Source: Thraustochytrium sp. TN22
Lineage: Eukaryota > Sar > Bigyra > Thraustochytrida > Thraustochytriidae
Length of the DNA: 64,000 nt
Reading direction: 5' to 3'
Assembly: GCA_013306675.1 (NCBI GenBank)
Contig: JABLUY010000028.1
Location: 124,001 to 188,000 of the forward strand
Part shown: in pieces, positions 17,901-24,335 of the stretch
How the letters are laid out: every line of letters starts with the position of its first letter
Numbering within the stretch: position 1 is the first letter of the stretch
Position numbers and translations under genes: made by a program
The notes under the pieces: model-generated
The model's input: only the letters and a program-made list of their open reading frames with translations
What the model was told of the DNA's origin: nothing
Database searches by the model: none

Positions 17901-20309
17901 AAACGTGAGGTAGTGCGTGGGCTTCTCTGGGACAAGCTTCTCGGCGTTGGCCGCGCTTGACACGGCCTGCACCACGAGCGACGACGTGGAGAGCGCCCCA
18001 CCCTCCCCGCTGGCCGCCTTGGCCTCCTCGTCGTCGTCTTCCTCGCCTTGAATCTCGTCCGCGTCGGCGGTGCCGCCGCCGCCGCCGCTCGCCCCGCCTG
18101 CGGCGGCGCGCTCCTCGGGTGTGCGCGGCCGCAAGCCGAGGTTGAGCGCCTGCACCATTTTGGCAACCACCTGCACGAAGTGGTCGAGCAGTTGCGCTTC
18201 ATGCTTGGCATCGCGTGGCCGAGCCGCCGCCCCGTCGTCATCGTCATCGTCCTCCAGCTCATACTTGTTCTCGTTCGGCGAGCCGAGGCGGAAGTCGGCC
18301 TGGGCCATCTCGTCGTCGGCATCCTGGCGAATCGCCGGCGCGGCTTCCAAAGGCGCGGCGGGTTCCTGCGATGGCGGCGTCGTGTGCTGCTCGTTGACCT
18401 TCTCGGGGCGCGCGGCATTCTCTCGTGCCCGAGGGGGCTGTGCGAAGAGAAAGCGCCACAGCGGCACGTAGGCGAAGAGCAGACGAGACTCGCGCGCGCC
18501 AGTGACCGGGTTAAAGAGCGCGAGCCCGGAGGAGGGCGCCGCGGCGGCGCAGGAGCGCACGACGAGGGGACGCACGACGTGCTCAAGCAGGCGGCGCAGC
18601 GCCCCGCCCTTGGGCTGCAGCGCCGCCGCAAGCCCTTTGATGGCGCGCTGCACGGAGTAGCGGTCCCAGCCGTAGAGTGTTGGGAATGCATTGCCGAGGA
18701 AGATGACCTCGCGAGCGAGGTAATCGAGCAGGGCCTGGTCACGCTCGTCGACGAGCGCGGGCGGCAGGTGCTCGATGATGCGCGCGAAGGTGCGCAGGAA
18801 GCGCGCGTGGCGCAGGACCTGCTCGAGGCGCTGCTTGGCCTGGAAGCGGGGGTCGCCACCGGCGCCGGCCTGGTCCGCGAAGAGGTTCTCCAGACCGTCC
18901 GCCGCGGACAGGTCGCCGGGCGCCGCGTCGAGGTCGTCCGCGTCGAGCAGGCCTCCGGTGGAGCTGGCGCCGGCCTCGGTGCTGAGCTGCGAGGGCCGCG
19001 CGCGTTCCTCGCTGCGATCGATGGCATCGCTGGCCTCGCGGAGCAGCTGTAGCAGACGACGCAGCGTGTGCTCGCTCTCGAAGGCGACCACGGCAGGCGC
19101 AAAGTAGCCGTAGCCGTTGATGATGAGCTCCACGTCACGATGCGTGAGGCCGGCGGCGTCCGAGGAGGCGGAGACGGCGGACGCAGCGGCAGCCTCCCGC
19201 GTGTGGTCGAGGATCTGACGAAAGGTGGCCATGAAGGAGTCCATGAGCGGGCGCGCGGCCTGCTTGCCTTCATCGGTCTGCGCGGCCTCGGCGAGGCTGC
19301 GACCGACCGTCTTGAGCACGGCCAGCGCCGCGCGGTAGCCCGGGTTGCGCACCGGCTGGTGCGAGGAGCGCGAGAGCGCATAGAGGCGGTTGTAGATGTC
19401 CTGCGGCGCACGCGAAATGTCCTCGGCAAAGAAGGCGACGTGCCGCGTGATGAGCGCCGCGGCCGCGGCCGGGATGATGAAGCGGCGCTGGCCCGGTTGG
19501 ATGTGCAAGCACTTGAGCACGCAGGAGAAAATGGCCGAGCGCTCGTCCGCCTCGGTCGACGCAAAGGCCGTGAGCACGTCACCCAAACACAAGAGCGCGC
19601 CCTCCATGAGCGGCTTGTCCATCTTGGCGTCGGGCAGGTCGACGTTGTTCTTGAGCATGGACAAGCAAACCTCGCGCAGCTTGTGGCCGACAGGCTTCTC
19701 CATGCGCTCGTAGTCCTCAGCCAGCACCTCCGGGAAGCGTCGCGCCAGCACGCCGAGTGTTTCGAGGCACTCGCGGCGGACCGTGCTTCGCGCCTTGGCG
19801 CCCGAGTGCGCCTCGCGAAAGAGCGTGGAGACGACCTTCTTGACCTCGACGGCGTTCTCGTCGAGCGCGAGTCCTGGCACGAGGAAGACGCCGCGCAGCA
19901 GCTTGAGCGCCGCGCACCGCGGCTGGGACCCGCTTTCCGCCCTGGTCGCCATGAAGGCGACCTGGAAGACGTCTTCGGCGTAGTCCTGGACGCCGCGGCG
20001 ACCCACGCGTCGCATGTAGCTTGCCAACAGGTCGTACATGCGCTTGCGCAGCTTCATCTCCGCCTCGTTCGCGAGCGACGGGTCCTGTTGCGACAGCCGC
20101 ATCTCCAAAAAGTGCAGCAGCCCCGGCCGCTCGTTGCGCCGGAACAGCAGGTGCGAGCACTCGTACACATCGCGTCCCGCCGGGTCCACGCTCAGCAGCG
20201 TGTCGTCCAGGTCGTCCACCAGCAGGTCGAAGGAGCTGTCGAAGCGCTCGCTCGCCGCGTACAGCTCCGCCAGCTTCTCGTGCAGCGCCTGGTGGGCCTG
20301 CAGCTCCAT
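5979..20309 (-). CDS. PRKDC: DNA-dependent protein kinase catalytic subunit (DNA-PKcs) orthologue
   Basis: 4776 residues in one uninterrupted frame; human DNA-PKcs is about 4130. It is the PI3K-related kinase that acts with Ku at DNA double-strand breaks in non-homologous end joining. Most of the N-terminal 3000 residues read as helical HEAT-type repeats. An SQ/TQ cluster lies at 2996-3066. Downstream, LYRKYRAGEIPDVEI matches the DNA-PKcs-specific LYRSYRHGDLPDIQI and separates it from ATM, ATR and mTOR. The FAT region follows. The kinase shows MTSKERPKSVVMRGDDERE, FLVKGGDDLRMD with the ATP-binding Lys, GDRHLDN (Asp4542, Asn4547) and DFG (4561-4563). The FATC tail ends in SPNLLSKQWVGWAPYL, close to the human C-terminus. 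Oddities: acidic and Gly-Ser inserts, and a Ser/Gly-rich basic insert inside the kinase domain. Confidence 0.95.
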   Translation of the reverse strand: MELQAHQALHEKLAELYAASERFDSSFDLLVDDLDDTLLSVDPAGRDVYECSHLLFRRNERPGLLHFLEMRLSQQDPSLANEAEMKLRKRMYDLLASYMRRVGRRGVQDYAEDVFQVAFMATRAESGSQPRCAALKLLRGVFLVPGLALDENAVEVKKVVSTLFREAHSGAKARSTVRRECLETLGVLARRFPEVLAEDYERMEKPVGHKLREVCLSMLKNNVDLPDAKMDKPLMEGALLCLGDVLTAFASTEADERSAIFSCVLKCLHIQPGQRRFIIPAAAAALITRHVAFFAEDISRAPQDIYNRLYALSRSSHQPVRNPGYRAALAVLKTVGRSLAEAAQTDEGKQAARPLMDSFMATFRQILDHTREAAAASAVSASSDAAGLTHRDVELIINGYGYFAPAVVAFESEHTLRRLLQLLREASDAIDRSEERARPSQLSTEAGASSTGGLLDADDLDAAPGDLSAADGLENLFADQAGAGGDPRFQAKQRLEQVLRHARFLRTFARIIEHLPPALVDERDQALLDYLAREVIFLGNAFPTLYGWDRYSVQRAIKGLAAALQPKGGALRRLLEHVVRPLVVRSCAAAAPSSGLALFNPVTGARESRLLFAYVPLWRFLFAQPPRARENAARPEKVNEQHTTPPSQEPAAPLEAAPAIRQDADDEMAQADFRLGSPNENKYELEDDDDDDGAAARPRDAKHEAQLLDHFVQVVAKMVQALNLGLRPRTPEERAAAGGASGGGGGTADADEIQGEEDDDEEAKAASGEGGALSTSSLVVQAVSSAANAEKLVPEKPTHYLTFLNLVELCERVLPPGYADLDRTRLVKWAPVLARVLLDRSSVYPLVSGFYKLMRVVFSVPSEDYFETAHRFLDMAFMRSKQYQDELFSACLQCVLSAPLGLVRERSRQFEGAVVAALHIGGRAWPELSSSAMDAVELWHGEGVLDTDALQRILPHLGKFLSFKAQANMGKQRTFEIKAERERRLKGGKGKGSVGRAAAEAMEALDLRVVAFLGRIGGVNRFVLPTVDDTLAEGFNWDTQPRIAFSFRFKRQPLPVQLDPLVPRALDLARNAPQRQIRVASCELLHALVLFMVGKSNEAVRGGASPGLMGATYRHLFPGLLHLAVDSEVVARQLFRPLVLQLAAWFAHGAEAENAEAMALLEAAMENLKSKAGGSLRDMCAQIVGIFFNWSVKTRRHGHAARSSNVLSLLRRIYFLMRHPDPYQRLGACLAFDNLYRNFRENQDLVEEHVFELLDNAMACLRLAHRDDQAMGTAAVAERVLNRICRIIVRYRAALAIPLDEGQLVRRRFRDLHQVNRWLFRLIDSRESAYRLKARELFTVFVRVLAKDDAPRASAVQDWLRALAERRPPAVPSSDDADADDSSYDPALPYERASVGDVPRSVEEARSAGPRCGVWLEDLTGRVDATRWLVRQKALEALRDTNPLLDALDAAAAHLLADPDNESAYARHAVAALVQATLELLHDLAAAMPDDFDPERVQNTLALLLRIAAHPQSPHRAFDRDNARVQQAFAPALERLLAAFAANAGLADQIRKLAPSLLGEEVHPPGLDHGSRVVLQGHRTLLRAGFPLLGDRAAVTARLRSAVLALGDSPPPLLLQTAAAALDLTIDLGWTPSTLARDALETPSMYVNFQETVLHVILSRDGWPDAAPVLVAAICENDHDDLRERALELLVNAADELSVRGSTLGNLAQTFVSPADFVRQIVDALRRLLQRENGLPSEWASRHAQLDTCWHKLGTLLGRLLRLAPAPFHSQAPEGPATVAKIVMRMLLAPAVPVTAKVEACSMLPLLFRGLATGAPLKWGALGPCAADLDPAALEPTPLESDMLDLLRESILARHFPIGAHSMLSAAERDDFTLLLRALFAALEKCGSIFLLRLLQRQLRDGKDHIYATQIAAHLRQMVAGLDVFSGEPGSEPALVMCRECVSVVFSQEDAQRPLRNAYLTLMLLPLVQRIRPPTWAAWLSERDGALLVQLTHPLLIHATTQREDRASVDVRASALDLLQVMYTCLSKSQLEKIFQIKFEANRNVTRDLCVFAKNELGKLAKASASALNVAQRAAKVAAGAGPGEAQKESRPPATSDATVLVRALREQDKAYANAVFQFLCVAVARTQSKAEVISNLIFKAGQTGLWEALLPLRKSVADEPQFAVESTFGASRLSVEGLVDNLDNDGLPVKAFRAAATLSGTPLSQFSYAPPDNLGGANLTSMVIGDATALSPPTTNAANAGEEEGAAGTDMDVDEGTTNKGKDVGKLLAGVLEPDADDQPRGAMAIECEADEAENLELDAFNRVPCMTGALAVLDVMRKKGLLAWTAADAVSAEDVGVTPVWVQAVLAALSSGIDTTGEDLGVTDAEAAAAAARLRVTLNVRLFALKLVMNRPTLFAPFAGMLLRPALQVLLDLEAPFRGDARATKQRGFHYMLRDFCVLVGRWERAARGSCRFEDGNDPGWALASDFLALLMQRSAHESKLIMSSNLQLISMLVGFWKKPSTTSSELQGAPGVRLDRRVIVRLCVSGAKEMGKDAKRDVNKAHKEHTVQRHAGLNLVGILIAHGYDPLADASFSAANKRTFLTGIANNLRWNDKKLNLVAAEVCGQVIRALDAATEADLLQHLHEQVSAALQYWMQNKGRVDRWLEILTTLAAVATEDTRSKFAPLLSRENLDTLLTSFGTQLGPQSQDLALSAIERFLAQDPIYYVRPPPVSVDDVLDPEARAVRQRLEDERDAKDKAAKLAKTEPRAADLPVASVFAGFRPAISRSLALRSESAAATTCALRVLRSFVAALARSEEAFNVVQWADDFTPAIVHVARGHVAPAARRQAYRLLMWLHEKFEPLRSHRIVVAALATGLGDPDADTRAELFGFWDHHERLPDHSPFDRLLHCMRELDPTLTAGEGQASSTGEAAALANKSTWVGHVAGLMLSSIRKMQNYNAEYGEAPEKMVANGLEDNARFEPLSVDASWQRSQAGRGGRDAGAGSSQPHAPLFSQAALSATQGATQGFVAAGMVRATQDVADRLFTPTLVSTQYGDAGYMGTQAGLAGTLMPATQLARSQMLTQARHAKRRRIVRGSATLTKGTSVPVFADDIFSRPFPMPTAKRRVQTQGGTHAREDYRNDNDDVEDEDENEEDSEMDLDHDGRGVAAGKTVNAPPSAKRAHRTKASSSADPPDEGASAAGTLGLGGALPSWLERTRFDPKRYGSVGKARAAEHQEKAREDTASIFRADALKERRRREARRRKETQRRAGQVRLYRKYRAGEIPDVEIPVRDMVEPMIAVCTMDARSAQEVLVAILRGLCERIIGPDPMFRAVVPDTKKGRMECLQELLEALEMLLGRARTQPDVVNCAQALIVVVNETLDRASAQALDAGSEHGGKNLDPRTLADAAIEGHCVAAGVLAMESTILRTRRHARVQKMDKRVQDDLVADYWLELLRLYDALGEQDVLTSILSSAVQDDRALRALELQETLELDQAASLYMSLIEEEYRGADEKATADHIRSEQKLRYLWRGRIQCLSLGRRWVSLLKDLLLEAQTVLHGWDPDPEQRAATVRRVHRREEAPELPMALWEGTRYSTHVVPYLRAGLHDDREQGRALAVVGSILRAERAGFEADDADLAARMLEPEARRDWLGRWDPVDMALYELLQQNPLAARGRVEACLADFAAAWSRVGDFGRAAKRALLKPLMSLMDLRAYFMARDDLISGGFTEGRVLAALEGLIERWNASQPAATFDAADVWESVKFTRLTALSALGREAVQHLPEPSTRDAINSRLHGFGCHSLLEESRALTAQGHFDLAKKNIRLVGNRLRDRMRRDAAEAEADGDLQLLVYKTEVEHLLTKVSMRRESPELLLKDTQAAVKLVRDVSERAQGLPAHGAQVHAQMAAWVYAGTTEALLTARDRGVLDAAAARPEIEKEAAHAYAAFAKLDLSGSGSGSGSGSGSGNGAGETSKGAGGRYSLVDLLDRMLREYAGAGLGDAVAFLGDGKTVEDLTVAFLNEVLRGAAHGDPRAIDLLPRLLSLLSLMGHVPRVKDRFLEQVEAVPAWVFLRWVPQVMALVAKPKVGPLVMPVLLRVAHEYPRALQATFNVSRECIEAQLDNSATEDDAHEVLERKNQLEQALTSPLFDTFLTAFRGLHHPQLRMAEAMRAIRARLQQGGPTEAVREGVVRIWRRRVVNDVLATNKPGVNSAVGKYNQQYAKKHRKLLERFGRHGERISMDGFRKQVEDILRGCGDVSINVPQGEAPVVELNVFSGWLADFDMSNYTEVLEVPGQYEDLDTSAPPRVSQHAMIASFSQKVRVMTSKERPKSVVMRGDDEREYRFLVKGGDDLRMDARIQQLFGVMNKVLRADAACAQRGLQLRTYRVVPLATDIGLLEWVDGTTTMRSILESQYVGHPDFGRLELSTSGRGSSGTGSKRRRSSASGGNSGSGESSGAGSSAASRSHQSWKSHRTFEKWFRQMVGVQGPGHPFAPANYAKLYVKANANEDVAADSFTQLTELVPEDLIRRYLLHLSSSAEGFVTIRQNLARSIGTSSIATYLLGIGDRHLDNLLFCERDGSIVHIDFGFSFGFGVTHLPVPELAPFRLTRQFTEVLQPLRSETVLFHSMLHSLRALREKRQLLYHVLEVFLNEPMIDWTERMRKEDGQFARRTEESDEAYGGVGGEAIFLQDEHVVHDSRIARARLKLEGANPVAVMASEVRARSRREIPQKDIVRTLQAVVKHGPESAQNANLNLSADDPRADWEDQLLNEPGDQVRMLIAMATSPNLLSKQWVGWAPYL
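8479..8523 (-). repeat. In-frame Gly-Ser repeat within PRKDC
   Basis: A 6-bp repeat (GGAGCG/GGAAGC on the coding strand) encodes alternating Gly-Ser pairs in the FAT region. It probably forms a flexible loop and may vary in length. Confidence 0.85.
11107..11324 (-). other. SQ/TQ phosphorylation cluster of PRKDC (ABCDE-like)
   Basis: Residues 2996-3066 hold nine SQ/TQ sites: S2996, T3003, T3007, T3019, T3034, T3044, T3056, S3061 and T3065. AAGMVRATQ aligns with VAGQIRATQ of the human Thr2609 (ABCDE) autophosphorylation cluster, and a TPTLVSTQ stretch follows where human has FTLTQ. A basic HAKRRR run lies just after. Confidence 0.8.
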
Positions 20310-21552
20310 CGCCTCGCCTGCCCCTTCGCGCGCGTGCCGGCGTGCGTGCGGGCTGCCGCTTGCGGGCGCGCGGCAGCCGCTGCTGCGGCCCCGCGCCGCC
20401 CCCCACTCCGCGCCGCCGCGCCGCGCGGCACTAGCTGCACTGTCACTGCGGTGGGTGGAGAACTTGAACTTGCCGTGGTTGCGCTGCAGTGGTTGCTCAG
20501 GCTGGTTGCGCTGGCTGCAAGGAACGCAAGATCAAATCGTTCCAGTCAGCCAGATCAAAGCACCCACTGGCAGGCGCGGGATCGAGACCGGGGCAAGGCA
20601 TCAGGAGACGGAGCAGGAGATAAGAGAGAGTTCCAGGGCATGGTGAACGAGCTGGAGGCGCAGACCGTGGAGCGCGAAAAAAGAGCACTCCGAGCTCGCT
20701 TGGAGACTCTTGCCTGTCCCACATCGCGTGTGGACGCACATCGACGCAGGACCACGCGCGCATCCCCCCTTTTTAGCTACTAGGCCTAAAGCGAAAGTAA
20801 CAAACTGCTCAGTGAGGCCGCAGACATAAGATGCATGAGAGCCGTCGCTCACACTCTTTGAGCTCCGAGCGCCTCCGAGCTCCACGTGTAAGGTTCTCGT
20901 ATCCAGGCATCAGCTCCAAAGACAACGACTGCCTCCACTTGACGGGAGCCACCATCCGACCCCTGGCCCAAGTCAGTCAGCCGCCGCCGCCTGCCGCCGC
21001 CGAAGGTCGCCGTGTAGCCTGCCAGGGAGCGAGCGACCAGTGGGAGGATCCGCCGCCGAGGCGCCACCTGCCTTGTCGCTGCCAAGTGGCGGCAGCGGCC
21101 TTGGCGGCCACGCAGCAGATGAAGAGGGCAGCGGCAAGCGCGTAGAGCTGCGCGCCGGGCCGCCCTTCAAGTTGTCATTATCTTCTGACTGTGACGTGCT
21201 TTGCGCCCACTGTCATCGGCCTCCGCCTGCCTCCGCCTGGTCCGGGCGTCCCCGCGATGGCTCGAATTCGTCGCACACTCCCTCTCGGGCATCTCGTGAT
21301 CAGCGACGCGTGTCAATCCGACGCTTCCTGGCGGACACGGCGTGGGAAGCCAACAAACCCCGCGCGAGAGGGCGGCACGGCGCGGCACGGCGCGGCGCGG
21401 CGCGGCGCGGCGCGGCGTGAGGTTGCGTTGCGTTGCGTTGCGTGGCGTGGCGTGGCGTTGCGTGGCGTGGCGTGGCAGAGCGGGAGTTGCGACAAGGCTC
21501 AGCCGGCTAGCGTGGAGTACGTGCGTGTACGGCGAGGTCGCTTCTGGACAGA
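20310..21552. promoter_or_regulatory. Divergent intergenic region, PRKDC / alpha-beta hydrolase
   Basis: 1.24 kb without a supported gene. The recurrent 12-mer CCACTGGCAGGC lies at 20564-20575, 255 bp upstream of the PRKDC start. Period-5 repeats fill 21371-21476, right before the hydrolase start. Long open frames on both strands lack domain content. Confidence 0.5.
21371..21476. repeat. Compound period-5 repeat (GGCGC)n-(GTTGC)n-(GTGGC)n
   Basis: About 21 units of 5 bp. The unit drifts from GGCGC through GTTGC to GTGGC, ending 76 bp before the hydrolase ATG. This suggests successive expansions of variant units. Confidence 0.9.
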
Positions 21553-22536
21553 ATGGTCTTCACGGAGCTGGAGACTGGCGCGCTCCGGTCGGCGCCCGGC
21601 GCGGAAACTGCGTGGATGGCGCTGACGCTGGGCGCAGCAACCTCGGTGCAGCGCGGCACGCTGATCGTGTTCACGCACGCGAATGGTTTTTGCAAGGAGA
21701 TGTGGCTGCCCATCTGCGACCTGCTGCGGCAGGGCGTGAACTTGGACCGCGTGCCGCTGGACCTGCTGCTCGTTGACCTGCCGGGCCACGGCGACTCGGC
21801 GCGGCTGCCATTCCCTTTCGACACGGACGACCTGGGCATGGGCGTGCTGCGCGCGCTGGACGAATTCAGAGCGCGCGTAAAGGGCACCTTCGACCAAGTG
21901 GTCGCGGTGGGCCACTCCATCGGCGGGTCGGCGGCGCTAAGCGCGCAGGTCCTGCGGCCAGGCACCTTCCAGCGCATGCTGCTGTTCGAGCCCATCATGA
22001 TGCCTCGCGGAGAGGACGGCGACTTTTATCGCAAGGACGACCTGCCGATGGTAGCGAACACCCTCCGGCGGCGCAAGGTGTTTGAGAGCCGTGAGGCCGC
22101 AGTGGAGAACTGGCGCGGCAAGGGCGCGTACGCGGGCTGGGCTCCGGGCCTCCTGGAGCTCTTTGCACGGCATGCGTTGCGCGACCTGGAGGACGGCACG
22201 GTGACTCTCAAGTGCGACCCTCGCGACGAGGCGGAGATTTATGCTGGTCGCGTCAAGACGCTCGGCACGCTCGGCCAGGTGCGCTGCCCGGTGCGCGTGC
22301 TGGTGGGTGCGGACAGCTGGCATATGCCGGTGGAGAAAGTGCGCGCCTTTCACCCGGAGTACAAGTACCCGGGCGGCTTCGAGGTGATGCCAGGCGAGAA
22401 CCACTTTCTCCCCATGACGCGCCCGGACGTGATGACGGATCGCGTCATCGAGTGCTTTTCGTTTCCGCGCGACCCTCTTGCGGGCGGGGCTGCCCCTGAC
22501 GCTGCTGCGGCACCCAAGCCCGAAAGCAAGCTTTGA
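21553..22536 (+). CDS. Alpha/beta-hydrolase fold protein
   Basis: 327 residues. The nucleophile elbow is GHSIGG with Ser122. HANGF (42-46) after the third strand supplies the oxyanion-hole region. The acid is probably Asp254 in VLVGADSWHMP, and the base His284 in ENHFLPM. LLVDLPGHGDS (72-82) is typical of the fold. No signal peptide or membrane segment, so likely cytosolic. Relatives include serine hydrolases and esterases acting on small esters or lipids; the substrate cannot be assigned. The stop codon overlaps an AATAAA. Confidence 0.88.
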   Translation: MVFTELETGALRSAPGAETAWMALTLGAATSVQRGTLIVFTHANGFCKEMWLPICDLLRQGVNLDRVPLDLLLVDLPGHGDSARLPFPFDTDDLGMGVLRALDEFRARVKGTFDQVVAVGHSIGGSAALSAQVLRPGTFQRMLLFEPIMMPRGEDGDFYRKDDLPMVANTLRRRKVFESREAAVENWRGKGAYAGWAPGLLELFARHALRDLEDGTVTLKCDPRDEAEIYAGRVKTLGTLGQVRCPVRVLVGADSWHMPVEKVRAFHPEYKYPGGFEVMPGENHFLPMTRPDVMTDRVIECFSFPRDPLAGGAAPDAAAAPKPESKL

Positions 22537-22541
22537 ATAAA
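22536..22541 (+). terminator. AATAAA poly(A) signal overlapping the hydrolase stop codon
   Basis: The last A of the TGA stop is the first A of AATAAA, which implies a very short 3' untranslated region. Confidence 0.6.
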
Positions 22542-22699
22542 GGCATAGAATGAGCGGCCCAGCCCGGCCCGGCCCGCGCCCGGGGGAGAGGGTGAATGCT
22601 CGGTGAAAAGGGTCACGCTTCGCTCTGCGCATCCAAGCGTTTCAAAATGGGCCGCGTCCAGGAGATCTCTCCAAGTCCAACCCGGCGTAGAGCAGCAAG

Positions 22700-22754
22700 G
22701 TAAGCGGACGGCGATTCCACGTGAGTTTCTGTCTGTCCTTTGTTCTTTTTTCAG
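22700..22754 (+). other. Candidate 55-bp intron-like segment
   Basis: Between the convergent hydrolase and ArfGAP genes. AAG|GTAAGC is followed by a strong pyrimidine tract and TTTTTTCAG|G. Joining the flanks gives an open frame from about 22595 to 22833, but the predicted protein is not recognisable. It could be a 3' UTR intron of the hydrolase or chance. Its signals differ from the two supported introns. Confidence 0.25.
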
Positions 22755-22817
22755 GTGCACCATCAGGGAAACATGGGATGGGCGGCATTGCCTGGCGAGG
22801 CCGGCGCGCGCCTCGGT

Positions 22818-24335
22818 TCACCGTGCGGAGTAGCGGTGCGCAAAGTTGGACACGTCGGACCTGACCTTGGCGCCGATCTCAGCGAAGAAACCGGCGGCGT
22901 CCTGGAGGTCGCCGCTGCCGGAGCGGCCGGCGGGACCGCGACCGCCCTGGGCCTCGGGGTCGCGGCCGAAATAGGCGTCGGAAGAGATGGAGCTGGCGCC
23001 GGAGAACTTGCTAAGCTGCTGCTCGCGGGCCTGGCGCTCCTCGAGCGACTCATCCGTGTCACGGAAGAACTCTGAGGACGAGATGCCCTTGGCGTTCTTG
23101 AAGCGGCCGAGCGAGTCGTTGACGCGGTCGTCGCCCGCCGCGTTGGTGGCCCCGCCCGTGATGCTAAAGCCGCCCGTGCCGCTGCCAGCACCACCTCCAG
23201 AGGTGGTGCTCGAGACGCTCGTGGCGCTCTTGGGCTCAACTGGGGTGCGTGAGTACCTGGACTGCGGCTCCTCGGGCGCGCGGATCGGTGGTGCAAGTGG
23301 CTTTGGCGCGGGCTCCTTCAAAAGATCGTCGAAGTCTTGCTTGGACACGGCGGCCGTGGAGGCCTTGGCGGTGACGCGCTGCGCGCCGAGGCCGGCCTTT
23401 TTCCTGCGGTTCGTGGGCGGCCGGCGCGCACGCGTCAGCGCCGCGGCCTTCTTCGCGAGCGCCTCCTCGTCGGCGTCCGCGGCCGAGGCGCCGCCGCCCA
23501 CCTTGAGGCCCGACATGGCTGAGGTGGCCGCCGCGACAGGCGCGGGCGCCGGCGCCGGCGCCGGCGCCGGAGCGGGCGCCTCGGAGGGGGCTGTGGCAGC
23601 GACTGGCGCGGATGGCTCGAGCTTGGGCGTGGGCTTGCGCTGCACAGGCGGCGCGCCGTCGCTGGTCGCAGCGGCCGGGGCCTCGGCCTCGCTACTGTTG
23701 CTGCTGCCAACGTCGGGCGTGCGCGTGCGCTGCGGCGGCGTGACGCCGGCCAGGTTGCCGGCACTGGGGGGCGGCGCGACGACCGCGGCGGTGGCGGCCA
23801 CCATGGCCGGCGAGGGCGTGCTGCCGCGCGAGGGCGGCGGCGTGTTCTCGCGGATGAGCTCGTCCAGGCCCTTGTCGCCGCCAAGCTGCGCCGCCGAGAG
23901 CTTCTTCTTGGCCGCAGTCTCGCCCACGTGCAGCAGGTCGTCGAGGTTGGCCGCCTCGACCTCCTTGTAGAGCGCGCGATGGTACTTTTTGGCGGTGCTG
24001 GAGTGGTACTTTTCCTCAAAGTCCTGGGATCCGGTCGTGCGCCAGCCGTGCTGCTTGAAGAACTCCGTGGCGCGGCGGTTGCCACCCAGGAACATGGCCT
24101 TGAGGTGCTCCGGCTTCCACGTGTCCATCTCCGCGCTGCGCACGTACGAGACGTGCGTGCCGAGCGCGCGGTGCCGCCCGCTGCAGTCGAGGCAGATGAA
24201 GACGCCATACGTCGCCGAGCACCATCGCGGGTTCTTGCTCGGGCAGTCGAAGCACGTCTTGTTCTCCGGCTTGGTGCGCAGCCGCAGCAGCTGCTCCTTG
24301 CACGTCTTCGCGTCCACGTACCCGGCGAGGCTCAT
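22818..24335 (-). CDS. ArfGAP of the ARFGAP2/3 (Glo3) type
   Basis: 505 residues from the ATG at 24335; the open frame above it is low complexity. The N-terminal ArfGAP zinc finger is Cys28-x2-Cys31-x16-Cys48-x2-Cys51, with the catalytic arginine finger at Arg56 in CSGRHRALGTH. It stimulates GTP hydrolysis by Arf1. The C-terminus has Glo3-motif elements, GISSSEFF and ISSDAYFG, which mark the ARFGAP2/3 branch that works with COPI coat on Golgi-to-ER vesicles. The middle is Ala/Pro/Thr-rich and disordered, with a (GGCGCC)n-encoded Ala-Pro run. Expected at Golgi membranes. Confidence 0.93.
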   Translation of the reverse strand: MSLAGYVDAKTCKEQLLRLRTKPENKTCFDCPSKNPRWCSATYGVFICLDCSGRHRALGTHVSYVRSAEMDTWKPEHLKAMFLGGNRRATEFFKQHGWRTTGSQDFEEKYHSSTAKKYHRALYKEVEAANLDDLLHVGETAAKKKLSAAQLGGDKGLDELIRENTPPPSRGSTPSPAMVAATAAVVAPPPSAGNLAGVTPPQRTRTPDVGSSNSSEAEAPAAATSDGAPPVQRKPTPKLEPSAPVAATAPSEAPAPAPAPAPAPAPVAAATSAMSGLKVGGGASAADADEEALAKKAAALTRARRPPTNRRKKAGLGAQRVTAKASTAAVSKQDFDDLLKEPAPKPLAPPIRAPEEPQSRYSRTPVEPKSATSVSSTTSGGGAGSGTGGFSITGGATNAAGDDRVNDSLGRFKNAKGISSSEFFRDTDESLEERQAREQQLSKFSGASSISSDAYFGRDPEAQGGRGPAGRSGSGDLQDAAGFFAEIGAKVRSDVSNFAHRYSAR

